Origin: Candidatus Desulfobacula maris | Lineage (GTDB): Bacteria; Desulfobacterota; Desulfobacteria; Desulfobacterales; Desulfobacteraceae | Direction: 5' to 3' | Length of the DNA: 45,911 bases | Assembly: GCA_014383445.1 (NCBI GenBank) | Contig: JACNHV010000249.1 | Coordinates: forward strand, 1-45,911 | In this document: in pieces, positions 25,458-35,116 of the stretch | Numbering within the stretch: position 1 is the first letter of the stretch | How the letters are laid out: each line of letters begins with the position of its first letter | Position numbers and translations under genes: made by a program | The notes under the pieces: generated by a model | Seen by the model: the letters and a program-made list of their open reading frames with translations, nothing else | Told to the model about the DNA's origin: nothing | Database searches by the model: none

Positions 25458-26368
25458 CATTGGATACAAAAAAATACAGACATCTGGAAATAAGGTCCCT
25501 TGTGGTTCAAGCCATAAGGGATTTTTTTACAGGCAAGCTTTATCTTGAAGTAGAAACTCCCATTCTTTGTCCCTGTATTATTCCAGAAGCTCATATTGAT
25601 CCTGTAACTTCTGAAGACCAGTATCTTCAAGCTTCTCCTGAACTATGCATGAAAAGGCTTCTATCAAAAGGCTTTAATAAAATTTTTCAAATCTGTAAAT
25701 GTTTCAGGAAAAATGAAAGAGGGTCACACCATTTGTCAGAATTGACTATGCTGGAATGGTATGCCAAAAATGATACCTATCTTGATTTAATGAATCAATG
25801 CCAGGGCCTGATAAAATTTATAGCAGCAAGGCTCAACCTTGAAAACCAGATCAAATATCAGGATAAAATCATCAGCTTAATCGGACCTTGGCAAAAGCTT
25901 ACCGTTCAGAGTGCCTTTGACCTGTATTCAGACAAATCCTTAAGCGCCGCACTGGCAGATGGCAGTTTTGATGAAATCATAAGCTTTCAGATAGAGCCCC
26001 TTCTTGGCAATACAAGTCCTTGTTTTCTATATGATTATCCGGCAAGCATGGCATCCCTGGCTAAACTTTTACCAGGCAATCCTGATCATGCCCAGAGATT
26101 TGAATTTTACATAGCGGGAATTGAGCTTGCCAATGGGTTTACCGAATTGACTGATCCTGTTGAGCAAAAATTAAGATTTGAAAAAGAAAACATGATCCGG
26201 AGTTCTCAAAAAAAAACCACGACCCCCATGCCTTATAAATTCCTGGCAGATCTTGAAAAAATGCCGGAAGCTGCAGGAATTGCATTAGGGGTTGACCGGC
26301 TTGTCATGATTTTTAGTAATGCCTTATCCATTGACGATGTAGTGACTTTTACACCGGAAGATGTATAA
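25454..26368 (+). CDS. epmA: EpmA-like lysyl ligase (EF-P beta-lysylation; class II LysRS paralogue)
   Basis: A 304-residue catalytic core of class II lysyl-tRNA synthetase without the anticodon-binding domain, as in EpmA/PoxA/GenX, which attaches (R)-beta-lysine to a lysine of elongation factor P. Landmarks are VETPIL, the SPELCMKRLL segment, motif 2 ICKCFRKNERGSHHLSELTMLEWY, GIELANGFTELTD and motif 3 GIALGVDRLVMIF. The GTG start overlaps the HDAC stop (GTGA); a TTG two codons later is an alternative. No efp or epmB (lysine 2,3-aminomutase) is in the window, so they must lie elsewhere or the target differs. Confidence 0.88.
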   Translation: MTLDTKKYRHLEIRSLVVQAIRDFFTGKLYLEVETPILCPCIIPEAHIDPVTSEDQYLQASPELCMKRLLSKGFNKIFQICKCFRKNERGSHHLSELTMLEWYAKNDTYLDLMNQCQGLIKFIAARLNLENQIKYQDKIISLIGPWQKLTVQSAFDLYSDKSLSAALADGSFDEIISFQIEPLLGNTSPCFLYDYPASMASLAKLLPGNPDHAQRFEFYIAGIELANGFTELTDPVEQKLRFEKENMIRSSQKKTTTPMPYKFLADLEKMPEAAGIALGVDRLVMIFSNALSIDDVVTFTPEDV

Positions 26369-26380
26369 AACTACTTCACC

Positions 26381-27493
26381 TTACTTGCGAAATTCTTTTC
26401 CAATAAAAAAAGACATGATAATGCACCCTATAATAAAGGACCCCAGTGAAAATAATAATTGGCTTTCAATCTGCGGAATTTCATTTATATTTGTGTAAAT
26501 CCTCATATTTTGGGCAATACAAATCACACCATCTTTTTTGATATATTGCTGTGCCATGATAATGCTTTTTTTGAACGGCCACAACGCATATAAAGATCCG
26601 ACCATCAGTCCCATAAGAAATGCCATGGTGGCGTTATAATATCTTTTCAAAACAGCAGTAATAAGTTTTGTAAATAAAAGACCACCGACAATAATGCCAA
26701 TGAAAAAACACCCTAAAAAGGCCAGGTTATCCCAATTCAATGTCTTTAATCCTGAGATGGCGGAAATCACTTCAAAATAAGCTCCCATCAGGATCAGAAC
26801 CAAAGATCCGCTTATCCCGGGAAGAACCATTGCTGAAATTGCAACTGCCCCGCAAATCAAAGCATAACCATATTCATCAAGGGTATATTTTCCTGTGAAT
26901 GAAAATGCTGTAACCCCTTGCTTTTCTTTTTCAAAATTCTGGTTATTCAAAAACTGGACTTCATAAATTTCTGATTTCTTTTTTATTTTTTCATAGGGAT
27001 TAACTGCATAAGTCACATATATTGTACAAACAGCTCCTAAAATAACAAACAAAATCAGATAAGCTTTTCTTTCCTTCAGCATTTTCACAGGGATAATGAT
27101 CGACATCAGAATCAATCCGAAAAATAAAGCATAAGTAACGCTATAATGATAAACGATTAAATATTTCATCAAACTTGAAAGAGAAATAATGGCTACCACG
27201 GCACCCACAATTAATTTAAAAAGAAAAATGAAATCATTATTTCTTAAAAACTCAATAAAAATATTCAATGAGTCTGCTTTCTTTGCTTTAAAAACAATTT
27301 TGAAGATACATGATGAAAAATATAGGATATTGACTGGATTAATTTTGTTCAGAATAGAGAAGACACGTTCATAAATTTTAAAAATCAAAAGGAATGTACC
27401 GCCGGAAACCCCGGGGATAATGTTTGCCGTTCCCAGACAAAACCCCATTAGAAGCTCTTTGATGAACGAGGATTCTTTGGTATTGTTTCTCAT
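26381..27493 (-). CDS. DUF368 integral membrane protein
   Basis: A polytopic membrane protein (about 370 residues from this start) with the DUF368 signature GFCLGTANIIPGVSGGTFLLI near the N-terminus and a second inverted copy, GAVAISAMVLPGISGSLVLILMGAY. This indicates two repeated halves. DUF368 proteins have been linked to undecaprenyl-phosphate translocation; that assignment is from family knowledge only. Between the halves lies a hydrophilic insertion (ending FTGKYTLDEYGY), making it longer than many members. The start is uncertain: ATGs at 27517 and 27526 (overlapping pcm) are also possible and none has a good ribosome binding site. Confidence 0.8.
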   Translation of the reverse strand: MRNNTKESSFIKELLMGFCLGTANIIPGVSGGTFLLIFKIYERVFSILNKINPVNILYFSSCIFKIVFKAKKADSLNIFIEFLRNNDFIFLFKLIVGAVVAIISLSSLMKYLIVYHYSVTYALFFGLILMSIIIPVKMLKERKAYLILFVILGAVCTIYVTYAVNPYEKIKKKSEIYEVQFLNNQNFEKEKQGVTAFSFTGKYTLDEYGYALICGAVAISAMVLPGISGSLVLILMGAYFEVISAISGLKTLNWDNLAFLGCFFIGIIVGGLLFTKLITAVLKRYYNATMAFLMGLMVGSLYALWPFKKSIIMAQQYIKKDGVICIAQNMRIYTNINEIPQIESQLLFSLGSFIIGCIIMSFFIGKEFRK

Positions 27494-27509
27494 AGGTTTT
27501 CTTAAAGAA

Positions 27510-28166
27510 CTACTCATCCCACCCATGTTGACCAATCAATTTTACAAATCTGCATGCGCCGAGGTTTGTTGATTTTATACCATCTTCGGTCTTTTCAAGC
27601 CGTATCAACTCCTGGGAAAAATTATCCCCTACTGGCATTACAAGCCGTCCTCCGATTGAAAGCTGTTCAATCAGGGGTAAAGGAATCTTTTGTCCGCCTG
27701 CTGTGACGATAATGGCATCAAAAGGACCCTCCTGATTCCAGCCCTGTGTCCCGTCTGAATACCTGGTGACAATATTATGATAATTAAGTTTGTCAAAAAG
27801 CTTTCGCGTCTGTAAAAACAAGGCGTTATTCCTTTCGATGGTATATACTTTATAGACGATCTGGGCCAGGACAGCTGCCTGATATCCTGATCCCGTACCA
27901 ATCTCTAGCACTCTTTCGTGACCTTTTAGTGCAAGGCTTTGAGTCATCTCTGCAATAATATAGGGTTGGGAAATGGTCTGACCCTCTCCAATGGGTAAAG
28001 GGAAATCTCCATGAGCACTGTCAGCAAGGGCCTCACTGACAAATAAATGCCGGGGCACGGTACTCATTGCCGCAATAACCAAAGGATCCGTTACCCCCCT
28101 TGAAACGATCTGTTTTTCAACCATTTCACGACGGCGACTGGCAAATTTTTTAAGTTCATTTTTCAT
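27510..28166 (-). CDS. pcm: Protein-L-isoaspartate O-methyltransferase
   Basis: SAM-dependent repair enzyme of damaged Asp/Asn residues. It is about 218 residues from the ATG at 28166, which has AGGTGG just before it; a TTG at 28202 in the same frame is less likely. Motifs are MVEKQIVSRGV, VPRHLFV, the PIGEGQTISQPYIIAEMT signature, SAM loop VLEIGTGSGYQAAVL and PFDAIIVTAGG. Upstream of DUF368 on the same strand. Confidence 0.93.
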   Translation of the reverse strand: MKNELKKFASRRREMVEKQIVSRGVTDPLVIAAMSTVPRHLFVSEALADSAHGDFPLPIGEGQTISQPYIIAEMTQSLALKGHERVLEIGTGSGYQAAVLAQIVYKVYTIERNNALFLQTRKLFDKLNYHNIVTRYSDGTQGWNQEGPFDAIIVTAGGQKIPLPLIEQLSIGGRLVMPVGDNFSQELIRLEKTEDGIKSTNLGACRFVKLIGQHGWDE

Positions 28167-28273
28167 GTCCACCTTAATACCAGCAACCACTACCCTCGTC
28201 AAGAAGATACAGTCCTTTTGTTTCTGGTATTCTTACCTTGATTTTTATCCTTGATTTCAGTATTTATACCCTC

Positions 28274-29281
28274 ATGAACAGGCTTCGACAAATAATCAGG
28301 GCAGTTTTCATGTCCGGGATTCTTTTTTTCATTAGTGTGATGGGATATATGATGATTGAAAAATGGAATTTCCTTGATTCAGTATATATGACTGCCATTA
28401 CAGTTACTACTGCAGGGTTTATGGAGGTTCATGAATTAAGCTCAGCCGGAAGAATATTTACCAGCATAGTCCTGGTTGCAGGTGTTGGCTATTTCTTTTA
28501 TATTGCCGGGCTTATCGTACAATCCATAGTTGAAGGAGAAATAAAAGCAATTTTGGGGAGGAAAAGGTTGGATAAAAAAATCAATAAATTGAAAAACCAT
28601 TATATTGTCTGTGGATACGGCCGTATTGGAAGAGTATTGTCTCAGCTGATAAAAGAAGAAACAAATGACATTGTTGTAGTTGATAATGACGATGGCCTTG
28701 TAGACACATTGGGCAAAGATAAAATGCATTATATTCAGGGGGATGCATCTGATGAAGAGATCCTTGAAAAAGCCGGCATTAAAAATGCGTCATTTCTGAT
28801 TGCTGCACTTGGAACGGATACTGCCAATGTTTTCCTTGTATTAACTGCAAGGCAGCTAAATCCTGATATTTATATTATGGCCCGGGCCAGTGGTACTGAT
28901 GTTAAGAATAAACTTATGATTGCCGGGGCCAATCGGGTTGAATCTCCCTATGATACCGGTGCCATGTCCATGGGATTAAAGCTGTTAAGACCCAGTGTAA
29001 GCAGTTTTCTTGATATTGCATTATCCAGAAAAAGTGAGGCTATTCAAATTGAAGAGCTTTTTGTACCAAAAAGCTCCAAGTATACTAATGTTGTACTTAA
29101 GGATTCCGGAATCCGACAGGATTTCAATCTCATTATTATATCCATAAAAAAAACGTCTGGAGAAATGCTTTTTAATCCCCATTTTGAAACCTTGATTGAA
29201 CCAGGGGATACTGTCATTGTTATGGGAAAAACACCAGACTTAAAAAAATTCGCAAAAGCCATCAATCCTGAGGAAAATTAA
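28274..29281 (+). CDS. Two-TM ion channel with RCK (TrkA-N/TrkA-C) domains and degenerate selectivity filter
   Basis: A protein of about 335 residues: two membrane helices around a pore loop (about 10-28 and 60-85), then a cytoplasmic RCK Rossmann domain (HYIVCGYGRIGRVL, VVDNDD, GDASDEEIL) and a TrkA-C domain (from about 250). The layout is that of MthK-type potassium channels. The pore motif, canonically TVGYGD, reads TTAGFMEV (45-52), with Met in place of the second Gly. Ion selectivity is therefore uncertain. ATG at 28274 is preferred over a TTG at 28238 by the length of the first helix; no ribosome binding site is clear. Divergent from pcm. Confidence 0.85.
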   Translation: MNRLRQIIRAVFMSGILFFISVMGYMMIEKWNFLDSVYMTAITVTTAGFMEVHELSSAGRIFTSIVLVAGVGYFFYIAGLIVQSIVEGEIKAILGRKRLDKKINKLKNHYIVCGYGRIGRVLSQLIKEETNDIVVVDNDDGLVDTLGKDKMHYIQGDASDEEILEKAGIKNASFLIAALGTDTANVFLVLTARQLNPDIYIMARASGTDVKNKLMIAGANRVESPYDTGAMSMGLKLLRPSVSSFLDIALSRKSEAIQIEELFVPKSSKYTNVVLKDSGIRQDFNLIIISIKKTSGEMLFNPHFETLIEPGDTVIVMGKTPDLKKFAKAINPEEN

Positions 29282-29286
29282 AAGAA

Positions 29287-29874
29287 CTATATTTTATAAA
29301 TTATCCGCTCATCAGTAATAATAATATCAACTGTAAATTTTCTTGATTCCATCTGGATCTGATCAACAATCTGTTCTTCATAGGCAAGGGATACTTTTCT
29401 GCATGTTTCAGGCAGTTTTGTTATCAGCTTATTATAAAAATTATTGCCAAACCCTATTCTTCCACCTTTATCATCAAATGCAAGCCCCGGGATAATAGCA
29501 ATGTCAATATCTTCCAATGGTATCTTTTTGCATTTTTCAATATCCGGTTCAAGGATATCATTGGCGTTTGCGACAAGATCATTGTCATAATTATTGATTT
29601 TATAAAGGTTAATGGCATTTTTTGCATAGGCAAAGACGGGTAAGGCAATTCCCTTTTCTATCTGCAATGCTTTTTTAATAATTCTTTCTGTGGGAATTTC
29701 ATTAGAGATTGGCGAATACAAAAAAACCAGATGTGCTTCCATGAAATTTGCAAACTCAAAAAGCTTATCTTCAATCTTTTTATATTTCTCAAAAAGCTCT
29801 TCTTTTGCAAAATTCTCCAAACGATTTGCCACCAATGCCAAATTATTTATTTTCCCATTCTTTATTTCATCCAT
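29287..29874 (-). CDS. 5-formyltetrahydrofolate cyclo-ligase family protein
   Basis: A 195-residue protein converting 5-formyl-THF to 5,10-methenyl-THF with ATP. The best evidence is the C-terminal signature IIPGLAFDDKGGRIGFGNNFYNKL (the family's PG.AFD..G.R.G.G.G.YD motif), preceded by ALPVFAYAKN. One usual Gly of the GxGxGxYD part is Asn (GFGNNFYNK) and the Asp is Asn, a mild divergence. Basic helices at the N-terminus match the family. It converges with the channel gene, 5 bases apart. Confidence 0.82.
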   Translation of the reverse strand: MDEIKNGKINNLALVANRLENFAKEELFEKYKKIEDKLFEFANFMEAHLVFLYSPISNEIPTERIIKKALQIEKGIALPVFAYAKNAINLYKINNYDNDLVANANDILEPDIEKCKKIPLEDIDIAIIPGLAFDDKGGRIGFGNNFYNKLITKLPETCRKVSLAYEEQIVDQIQMESRKFTVDIIITDERIIYKI

Positions 29875-29915
29875 CTATTTTGTCCTTTTTATCACAAAAA
29901 AAGTTTTTAGAGAAA

Positions 29916-29943
29916 ATATTATACACCTTTGCAAGATTGTCAA
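29916..29943 (-). promoter_or_regulatory. Predicted sigma-70 promoter of the 5-formyl-THF cyclo-ligase gene
   Basis: On the minus strand, a perfect TTGACA (29938-29943) is 16 bases from TAATAT (29916-29921); an overlapping TATAAT at 29918-29923 has a shorter, 14-base spacing. The start point would be about 30-35 bases before the ATG. Confidence 0.5.
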
Positions 29944-29956
29944 CCTGCAATAATCA

Positions 29957-29985
29957 TTGACTGTTTACACACCTCGTGTTATCAG
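29957..29985 (+). promoter_or_regulatory. Possible sigma-70 promoter of serS
   Basis: TTGACT (29957-29962) and TATCAG (29980-29985) are 17 bases apart, about 70 bases before serS. The -10 box is poor, so this is tentative. Confidence 0.3.
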
Positions 29986-30055
29986 ATTACAATTGTCGAA
30001 GAATCTTTTAAAATAAGAACTTAAAGCGTTGTGGAAGAGGTAAAATAACAAACAA

Positions 30056-31345
30056 ATGTTGGATTTAAAATATATAAAAAACAATCTGGAAGCTGTTAAA
30101 AGCGGCATGGAAAAAAGAAGGGCTAAAATAGACTTTGCCTTGCTTTTAAAGAATGATGATAAAAGAAAAACCTTGCTTTTGGAAATAGAAACACTCAGAC
30201 ATAAAAGAAATGTCGTTTCCGATGATATCGCAAAAATGAAAAAAGCAGGGGAGAACTCCACCTCTTTTATTGAACAAATGAGGGCCGTTTCTGAAAAAAT
30301 AAAAAAACTGGATAAAGAGCTTTCAACCATAGAAGAAACCATACATGATTTTCTTATTTCTCTGCCGAATATTCCCCACGAAGATGTCCCTGTTGGTAAA
30401 GATGATACTGAAAACAGGCTTGAGAAAACCCATGGCAAACCAAAGAAATTTGATTTTAAAGTAAAACCCCATTGGGAAATTGGTGAAGGCCTGGGTATTC
30501 TTGATTTTACAAGGGCGGCAAAACTGGCAGGAGCCAGATTTCCCCTCTATCTTGGAAATGGCGCCAGGCTTGAAAGAGCACTCATCAATTTTATGCTTGA
30601 CACCCATATTTCTCACCATGGCTACACTGAGACCCTGCCTCCCTTTATTGTAAACAAAGCCACCATGACCGGAACGGGCCAATTACCCAAGTTTGAAGAA
30701 GACCTTTTTAAACTTGAAGGGTTGGATTACTACTTGATACCCACGTCTGAAGTCCCCATGACCAATATTTATGCCAATGAAATTATTGATGAATCAATGC
30801 TTCCCTGCAAGTTTACAGCTTATACTCCCTGTTTCAGGTCTGAAGCCGGCTCATACGGCAGGGACACCAAAGGTTTAATTCGCCAGCATCAATTTAACAA
30901 GGTGGAACTGGTAAAATTAACAACACCGGAAACCTCTTTTGATGAGCTTGCATCACTGCTCTCCAATGCTGAAAAGATCCTTCAGCTCCTTGATCTGCCC
31001 TACCATGTTGTCACGCTTTGCACGGGAGATTTGGGTTTTTCAGCAACAAAAACCTATGATATTGAAGTCTGGATGCCGGGCCAGGATGATGGTGGCCTAT
31101 ATAGAGAAATCTCCTCCTGCAGTAATTGTCTGGATTTCCAGGCCAGGCGGGCAGGCATACGATTTCGAAGAAAGGATACAAAAAAACCAGAGTATGTGCA
31201 CACCTTAAATGGTTCCGGACTGGCAGTAGGAAGGACATTTGCAGCCATATTAGAGAACTATCAACAGGCTGATGGATCTGTTATTATCCCTGATATATTG
31301 GTGTCCTACATGGGTGGCCAAAAGGTGATTCATCATGATGCTTGA
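30056..31345 (+). CDS. serS: Seryl-tRNA synthetase
   Basis: Class II synthetase of 429 residues charging tRNA-Ser (and tRNA-Sec where present). The N-terminal coiled-coil arm spans about 25-105. The catalytic core has [34 protein letters not shown], motif 2 [41 protein letters not shown] and motif 3 [20 protein letters not shown]. The length is standard. It overlaps thrC by 11 bases, so serS heads a four-gene transcript. Confidence 0.96.
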   Translation: MLDLKYIKNNLEAVKSGMEKRRAKIDFALLLKNDDKRKTLLLEIETLRHKRNVVSDDIAKMKKAGENSTSFIEQMRAVSEKIKKLDKELSTIEETIHDFLISLPNIPHEDVPVGKDDTENRLEKTHGKPKKFDFKVKPHWEIGEGLGILDFTRAAKLAGARFPLYLGNGARLERALINFMLDTHISHHGYTETLPPFIVNKATMTGTGQLPKFEEDLFKLEGLDYYLIPTSEVPMTNIYANEIIDESMLPCKFTAYTPCFRSEAGSYGRDTKGLIRQHQFNKVELVKLTTPETSFDELASLLSNAEKILQLLDLPYHVVTLCTGDLGFSATKTYDIEVWMPGQDDGGLYREISSCSNCLDFQARRAGIRFRRKDTKKPEYVHTLNGSGLAVGRTFAAILENYQQADGSVIIPDILVSYMGGQKVIHHDA

Positions 31346-32840
31346 TTTCTTCCCAGATGATATAAAACCCCATATCATACCAAAGGTTCGGGGGGATCTG
31401 TATTATAAATGCCTGGGATGTTCTGCTGAATATTCAATAGAAAAATTATTATATGTATGCCCTGAGTGTAATCAGGTCCTGCTCATTGAGGATCGAAATG
31501 CCAAGTTGCTGCAAAAAATTCCCGGCAAGGTCTGGCAGAAAATATTTGATTTCAGAAAAATGTTGAAAATACCTGCTCTCAAGGGGATATACCGGTATCA
31601 CGAATTTATCGGGCCCAGCATTCCTCTGGAATCCATCATTTATCTTGGTGAAGGCCACACCCCGGTTATTGAAGCCAGTGAAAACCTGAAGGCAAAGATT
31701 GGGCTTTCATTTTTCTATAAAAATGACGGACAAAATCCCAGCGCATCTTTTAAAGATCGTGGTATGGCAAGTGCCATGTCCAGTATCAAATATCTCATCG
31801 ATAAACACCTTGTATCAGATGTCATCGCAATCTGTGCCTCCACTGGTGATACGTCTGCTGCAGCCGCTCTTTATGCATCTTATCTAGGATCTTCAATAAA
31901 ATCTGCTGTTCTTTTACCCCATAAAAAAGTAACCAGTCAACAACTTTCGCAACCTCTGGGAAGCGGTGCACAGGTATTTGAAATTCCAGGTGTTTTTGAC
32001 GATTGCATGAAAATAGTAGAGCACTTGTCAACAAAATATTCCGTTGTGCTCTTAAATTCAAAAAATGCCTGGCGAATTCTTGGTCAGGAATCCTATTCCT
32101 ATGAAATTGCCCAGGATTTTGACTGGGATATGAAAGACAAAGTTGTTGTTGTCCCCATTGGAAATGCCGGGAATATCTCAGCCATTATGAATGGATTTAT
32201 TAAATTTTATGAAGCCAATATCATTAATTGTCTGCCAAAAATAATTGGTGCTCAGTCAGAACATGCTGACCCTGTCTATCAATACTATCTTGAGCCTGAC
32301 CAAGCCAAAAGAAAATTTGTACCTGTGGACACAAAACCAAGTGTGGCCCAGGCTGCAATGATAGGCAATCCGGTTTCAATGCCCCGGGTTATACAGATTA
32401 CAAAAAAATATAATGCCCTTGCCCGTCACCAGCAGGTATTCTTTGTCCAGGTAACAGAGCAGTCCATCATGGATTGCCAGCTTTTAGCCAATAGAAACGG
32501 TCATATTGCATGTACCCAGGGAGGCGAATGCCTTGCAGGGCTTGTGGAGGCATTTAAAAAAAATATTGTTACAAACAAAGAGACTGCCATACTTGATGCA
32601 ACTGCACATGCCATTAAATTTTCAGAATTTCAAGACCTCTATTTTAAATCAGAGATACCTGCAGACTATAAAATTGATCCTGATTTAAACAACATCAACC
32701 AGCCCTGTCTGATACTGCCGGATGATCCCATGATAATTCCATCACAAAAAAAACGCCTGGGAGAAAAAGATTTTAAAAAATTTGTTAATGATATTTCCGA
32801 TAAAATAGCCAAACGATTGGATTTGACAACATCTTTATGA
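31335..32840 (+). CDS. thrC: Threonine synthase
   Basis: PLP enzyme converting O-phosphohomoserine to threonine. The 501-residue protein begins with a four-Cys zinc-ribbon-like segment ([20 protein letters not shown]), followed by [11 protein letters not shown], the PLP lysine loop [41 protein letters not shown] and a C-terminal [13 protein letters not shown] region. It is longer than plant-type enzymes, with an extra tail of about 60 residues. AAGGTGA precedes the ATG (31335; a second ATG at 31338 is equivalent). It overlaps serS and, by 4 bases, the LysM gene. Confidence 0.9.
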   Translation: MMLDFFPDDIKPHIIPKVRGDLYYKCLGCSAEYSIEKLLYVCPECNQVLLIEDRNAKLLQKIPGKVWQKIFDFRKMLKIPALKGIYRYHEFIGPSIPLESIIYLGEGHTPVIEASENLKAKIGLSFFYKNDGQNPSASFKDRGMASAMSSIKYLIDKHLVSDVIAICASTGDTSAAAALYASYLGSSIKSAVLLPHKKVTSQQLSQPLGSGAQVFEIPGVFDDCMKIVEHLSTKYSVVLLNSKNAWRILGQESYSYEIAQDFDWDMKDKVVVVPIGNAGNISAIMNGFIKFYEANIINCLPKIIGAQSEHADPVYQYYLEPDQAKRKFVPVDTKPSVAQAAMIGNPVSMPRVIQITKKYNALARHQQVFFVQVTEQSIMDCQLLANRNGHIACTQGGECLAGLVEAFKKNIVTNKETAILDATAHAIKFSEFQDLYFKSEIPADYKIDPDLNNINQPCLILPDDPMIIPSQKKRLGEKDFKKFVNDISDKIAKRLDLTTSL

Positions 32841-34345
32841 TTCATACAAAATTTAATTTTTTTAAACTATTCATTTTCACCACTTTATCCATCTATATTT
32901 TTACTACGTCCCCCTTTTTGTCCCATACTGAAGCCAAAACCAAAATGGTTAAGACTTCTTATAAACGATATTCAATTTTTAAATATAAAAATGAGGATAT
33001 CCTTTGTGAACCTTATATTATCAAGAAAAATGACTGGTTATATAAAATTTTCAAGAAAAAAGGAGAACTCTCAAAAAAAAGTTTCTCCAATTTCCTAATC
33101 CTCTTTAAAGAAATCAATCCAAAAATCAGCAACATTGATGCAATTAAGCCGGGTATCCGCATTCTTATTCCGTTAAACAAGATAGGAAAAGGAGAATATG
33201 ATCAGAGGACACCGGGTAATATTGATGTCCCTGTCATTGAATTTTCAACCATGCCGGAAGACCTGAATCTGGCGCCATTCATAAAAAAACATAAGATTAA
33301 AAAAGGGGAAACTGTTTCTGGCATGATGGATAGAGCTTTTTTAAAAAAAGGGGGCGGCATATCAAAGGAAGGACTAAAGGCTTTACAACTGGTCAACCCC
33401 AATATAAAAAATATCCATATTATTTATGAAGGTGCTGATATTTACCTGCCTCACCCTTCCATAAAATCACAGCCATGGTTTAAGCTTCTTGTCTCAGGGA
33501 AAGCCATACAAAATCAAACTGAAATAAAAGAGCAGGATGAAAAACAATTAAAATTAGAAGCCTACAAACTGATACAATTAAAAAAGTATTCTTCACTCAT
33601 TGGTGGTACCCTTTTAAGCCGCGGCAAAATGTATTTTCCTGGGAAAAACAATTCAAGCCAGGTTATTGATCTATCATCAACCCCCATTATTGATACCAAA
33701 GATGGTTCCAAAATACTTATCCTATCGGGTGATATTGTGAGTGATGCCCTGTTAAAGAATATACAGGCCCATTGGAAGGACCTGAAAACTCAATTAATAT
33801 CAGAAATCATTGATAAATTAAAAAATGCTGATGAAAATAAATCACAGCAAAAAATCAATACCGTCACTGACTATAAAAAAATTATTGAAACACTTCTTTT
33901 GCAAACAAATTATCACTACATCCCAGATGCAAAAATACCGTTTATGCTCTATAATATTAATCTTGAAGCATCCTTCGGCCGGGTTACACGGAAAGACACA
34001 AACGACTTGTTGATTAATTTTGGAATAGTTTATGGATCTGCTTTAGAAATCCTTGAAAAACAAAAGTTTAAAATTATTTCCATATCCCCGGAATTGACCC
34101 TGCTTGAGCTGGGTGAAAAATTATTCTCACATCTTGGATATGCAACATGGAGGAACCCATCTTTTCCTAGTGAGAAAACTATTAAAAGCTTAAATGGGCT
34201 TTATGCTACTAAAGGGCAGGATAAATTGTTTATTCCTGTTATGCAGTTAAGCATAGATGCTTCAACATATCTTAAAAAAGAGGGGATAAAAATTTTATCC
34301 CTTGAAAGAAAACACAATAATGGAAATACAATCCAAACCCAATAA
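32837..34345 (+). CDS. Exported LysM-like protein of unknown function
   Basis: A 502-residue protein with an N-terminal signal or anchor (hydrophobic about 10-28, ending before THTEAK-like residues). It has at least two LysM-like segments: YIIKKNDWLYKIFKK to RILIPL (about 60-112) and HKIKKGETVSGMMDRAF to ADIYLP (about 152-207). A third, weaker one lies near the C-terminus (ELTLLELGEKLF to KLFIPV). LysM domains bind peptidoglycan; the middle 230 residues I cannot assign. It shares a transcript with thrC (4-base overlap) and a TPR lipoprotein, and lies next to the convergent pil operon, which may hint at a role in envelope or pilus assembly. Confidence 0.7.
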   Translation: MIHTKFNFFKLFIFTTLSIYIFTTSPFLSHTEAKTKMVKTSYKRYSIFKYKNEDILCEPYIIKKNDWLYKIFKKKGELSKKSFSNFLILFKEINPKISNIDAIKPGIRILIPLNKIGKGEYDQRTPGNIDVPVIEFSTMPEDLNLAPFIKKHKIKKGETVSGMMDRAFLKKGGGISKEGLKALQLVNPNIKNIHIIYEGADIYLPHPSIKSQPWFKLLVSGKAIQNQTEIKEQDEKQLKLEAYKLIQLKKYSSLIGGTLLSRGKMYFPGKNNSSQVIDLSSTPIIDTKDGSKILILSGDIVSDALLKNIQAHWKDLKTQLISEIIDKLKNADENKSQQKINTVTDYKKIIETLLLQTNYHYIPDAKIPFMLYNINLEASFGRVTRKDTNDLLINFGIVYGSALEILEKQKFKIISISPELTLLELGEKLFSHLGYATWRNPSFPSEKTIKSLNGLYATKGQDKLFIPVMQLSIDASTYLKKEGIKILSLERKHNNGNTIQTQ

Positions 34346-34360
34346 AAGGGAAATATACAT

Positions 34361-35116
34361 ATGAAAAATATTATTTTTCTATTTTTTGTCTTCCTTTTTC
34401 TTGTATCCTGCTCGTCTAAAAACATGGATATGGAAAATAAAAAAGAGAACGCAATTGACATCCAGAGGATTGGTGAGGCCCACTATAATTCCGGCAAATA
34501 TACTGCTGCATTACAAAGCCTTCTTGAAGCCCATCAAATAATCCCTAATGATCCTTATCTTAATAATAGTCTGGGACTTGTGTATTTGGCCAAGGAGAGA
34601 TATGATCTTGCGGAAAATAGTTTCAAAAAAGCATTGGAACTTAAATCAGACTATATTCACGCAAAAAATCATCTTGGGGTGGTATATCTTAAGCAGAAAA
34701 AATGGGATCTTGCAATTGGGTGTTTTAAAGAGGTTTCAGATAATCTTTTATATGCCACTCCTGAAATATCTTTTTCAAATCTTGGATGGGCATATTTTCA
34801 TCAAAAAAAGTACATCACTGCTAAAAATTATTTTATTAAATCCTTAGAAATAAGACCCAATTTTTTAAATGCCATCCATGGGCTTGCATCAATTTACATT
34901 GAGACAGGCAACCACAACCAGGCCATTGACTTTCTCCATCATGCCCTGGAAACAAATCCTGGAGCTGCAATTATTCACTCTGATATGGCAAAAGTTTATG
35001 AAGCTTTAAAAAATTTTGATAAAGCCAGAAAATCCTGGAATATTGTTCTTAAATTAGAACCTGCAACATCACCCCTTGCAAGGGAAGCACTAAAAAGGCT
35101 TTTTGAACTCAATTAA
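34361..35116 (+). CDS. TPR-repeat lipoprotein (PilW/PilF pilotin-like)
   Basis: A 251-residue lipoprotein with lipobox FLVSC (Cys about 17), so probably anchored to the outer membrane, followed by about six tetratricopeptide repeats (for example NNSLGLVYLAKERYDLAENSFKKALEL). The fold and length match PilF/PilW, the pilotin that helps the PilQ secretin assemble in type IV pili. Its convergent neighbour is pilQ (stops overlap by 4 bases), which supports that role, but it is not in the pil operon itself and generic TPR lipoproteins look alike. Confidence 0.72.
   Translation: MKNIIFLFFVFLFLVSCSSKNMDMENKKENAIDIQRIGEAHYNSGKYTAALQSLLEAHQIIPNDPYLNNSLGLVYLAKERYDLAENSFKKALELKSDYIHAKNHLGVVYLKQKKWDLAIGCFKEVSDNLLYATPEISFSNLGWAYFHQKKYITAKNYFIKSLEIRPNFLNAIHGLASIYIETGNHNQAIDFLHHALETNPGAAIIHSDMAKVYEALKNFDKARKSWNIVLKLEPATSPLAREALKRLFELN

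Noticed and set aside
29875-30055. Possible 6S RNA, since 6S often lies next to the 5-formyl-THF cyclo-ligase gene.
   Set aside because: The 181-base gap holds two promoters and shows no long hairpin with a central bubble.
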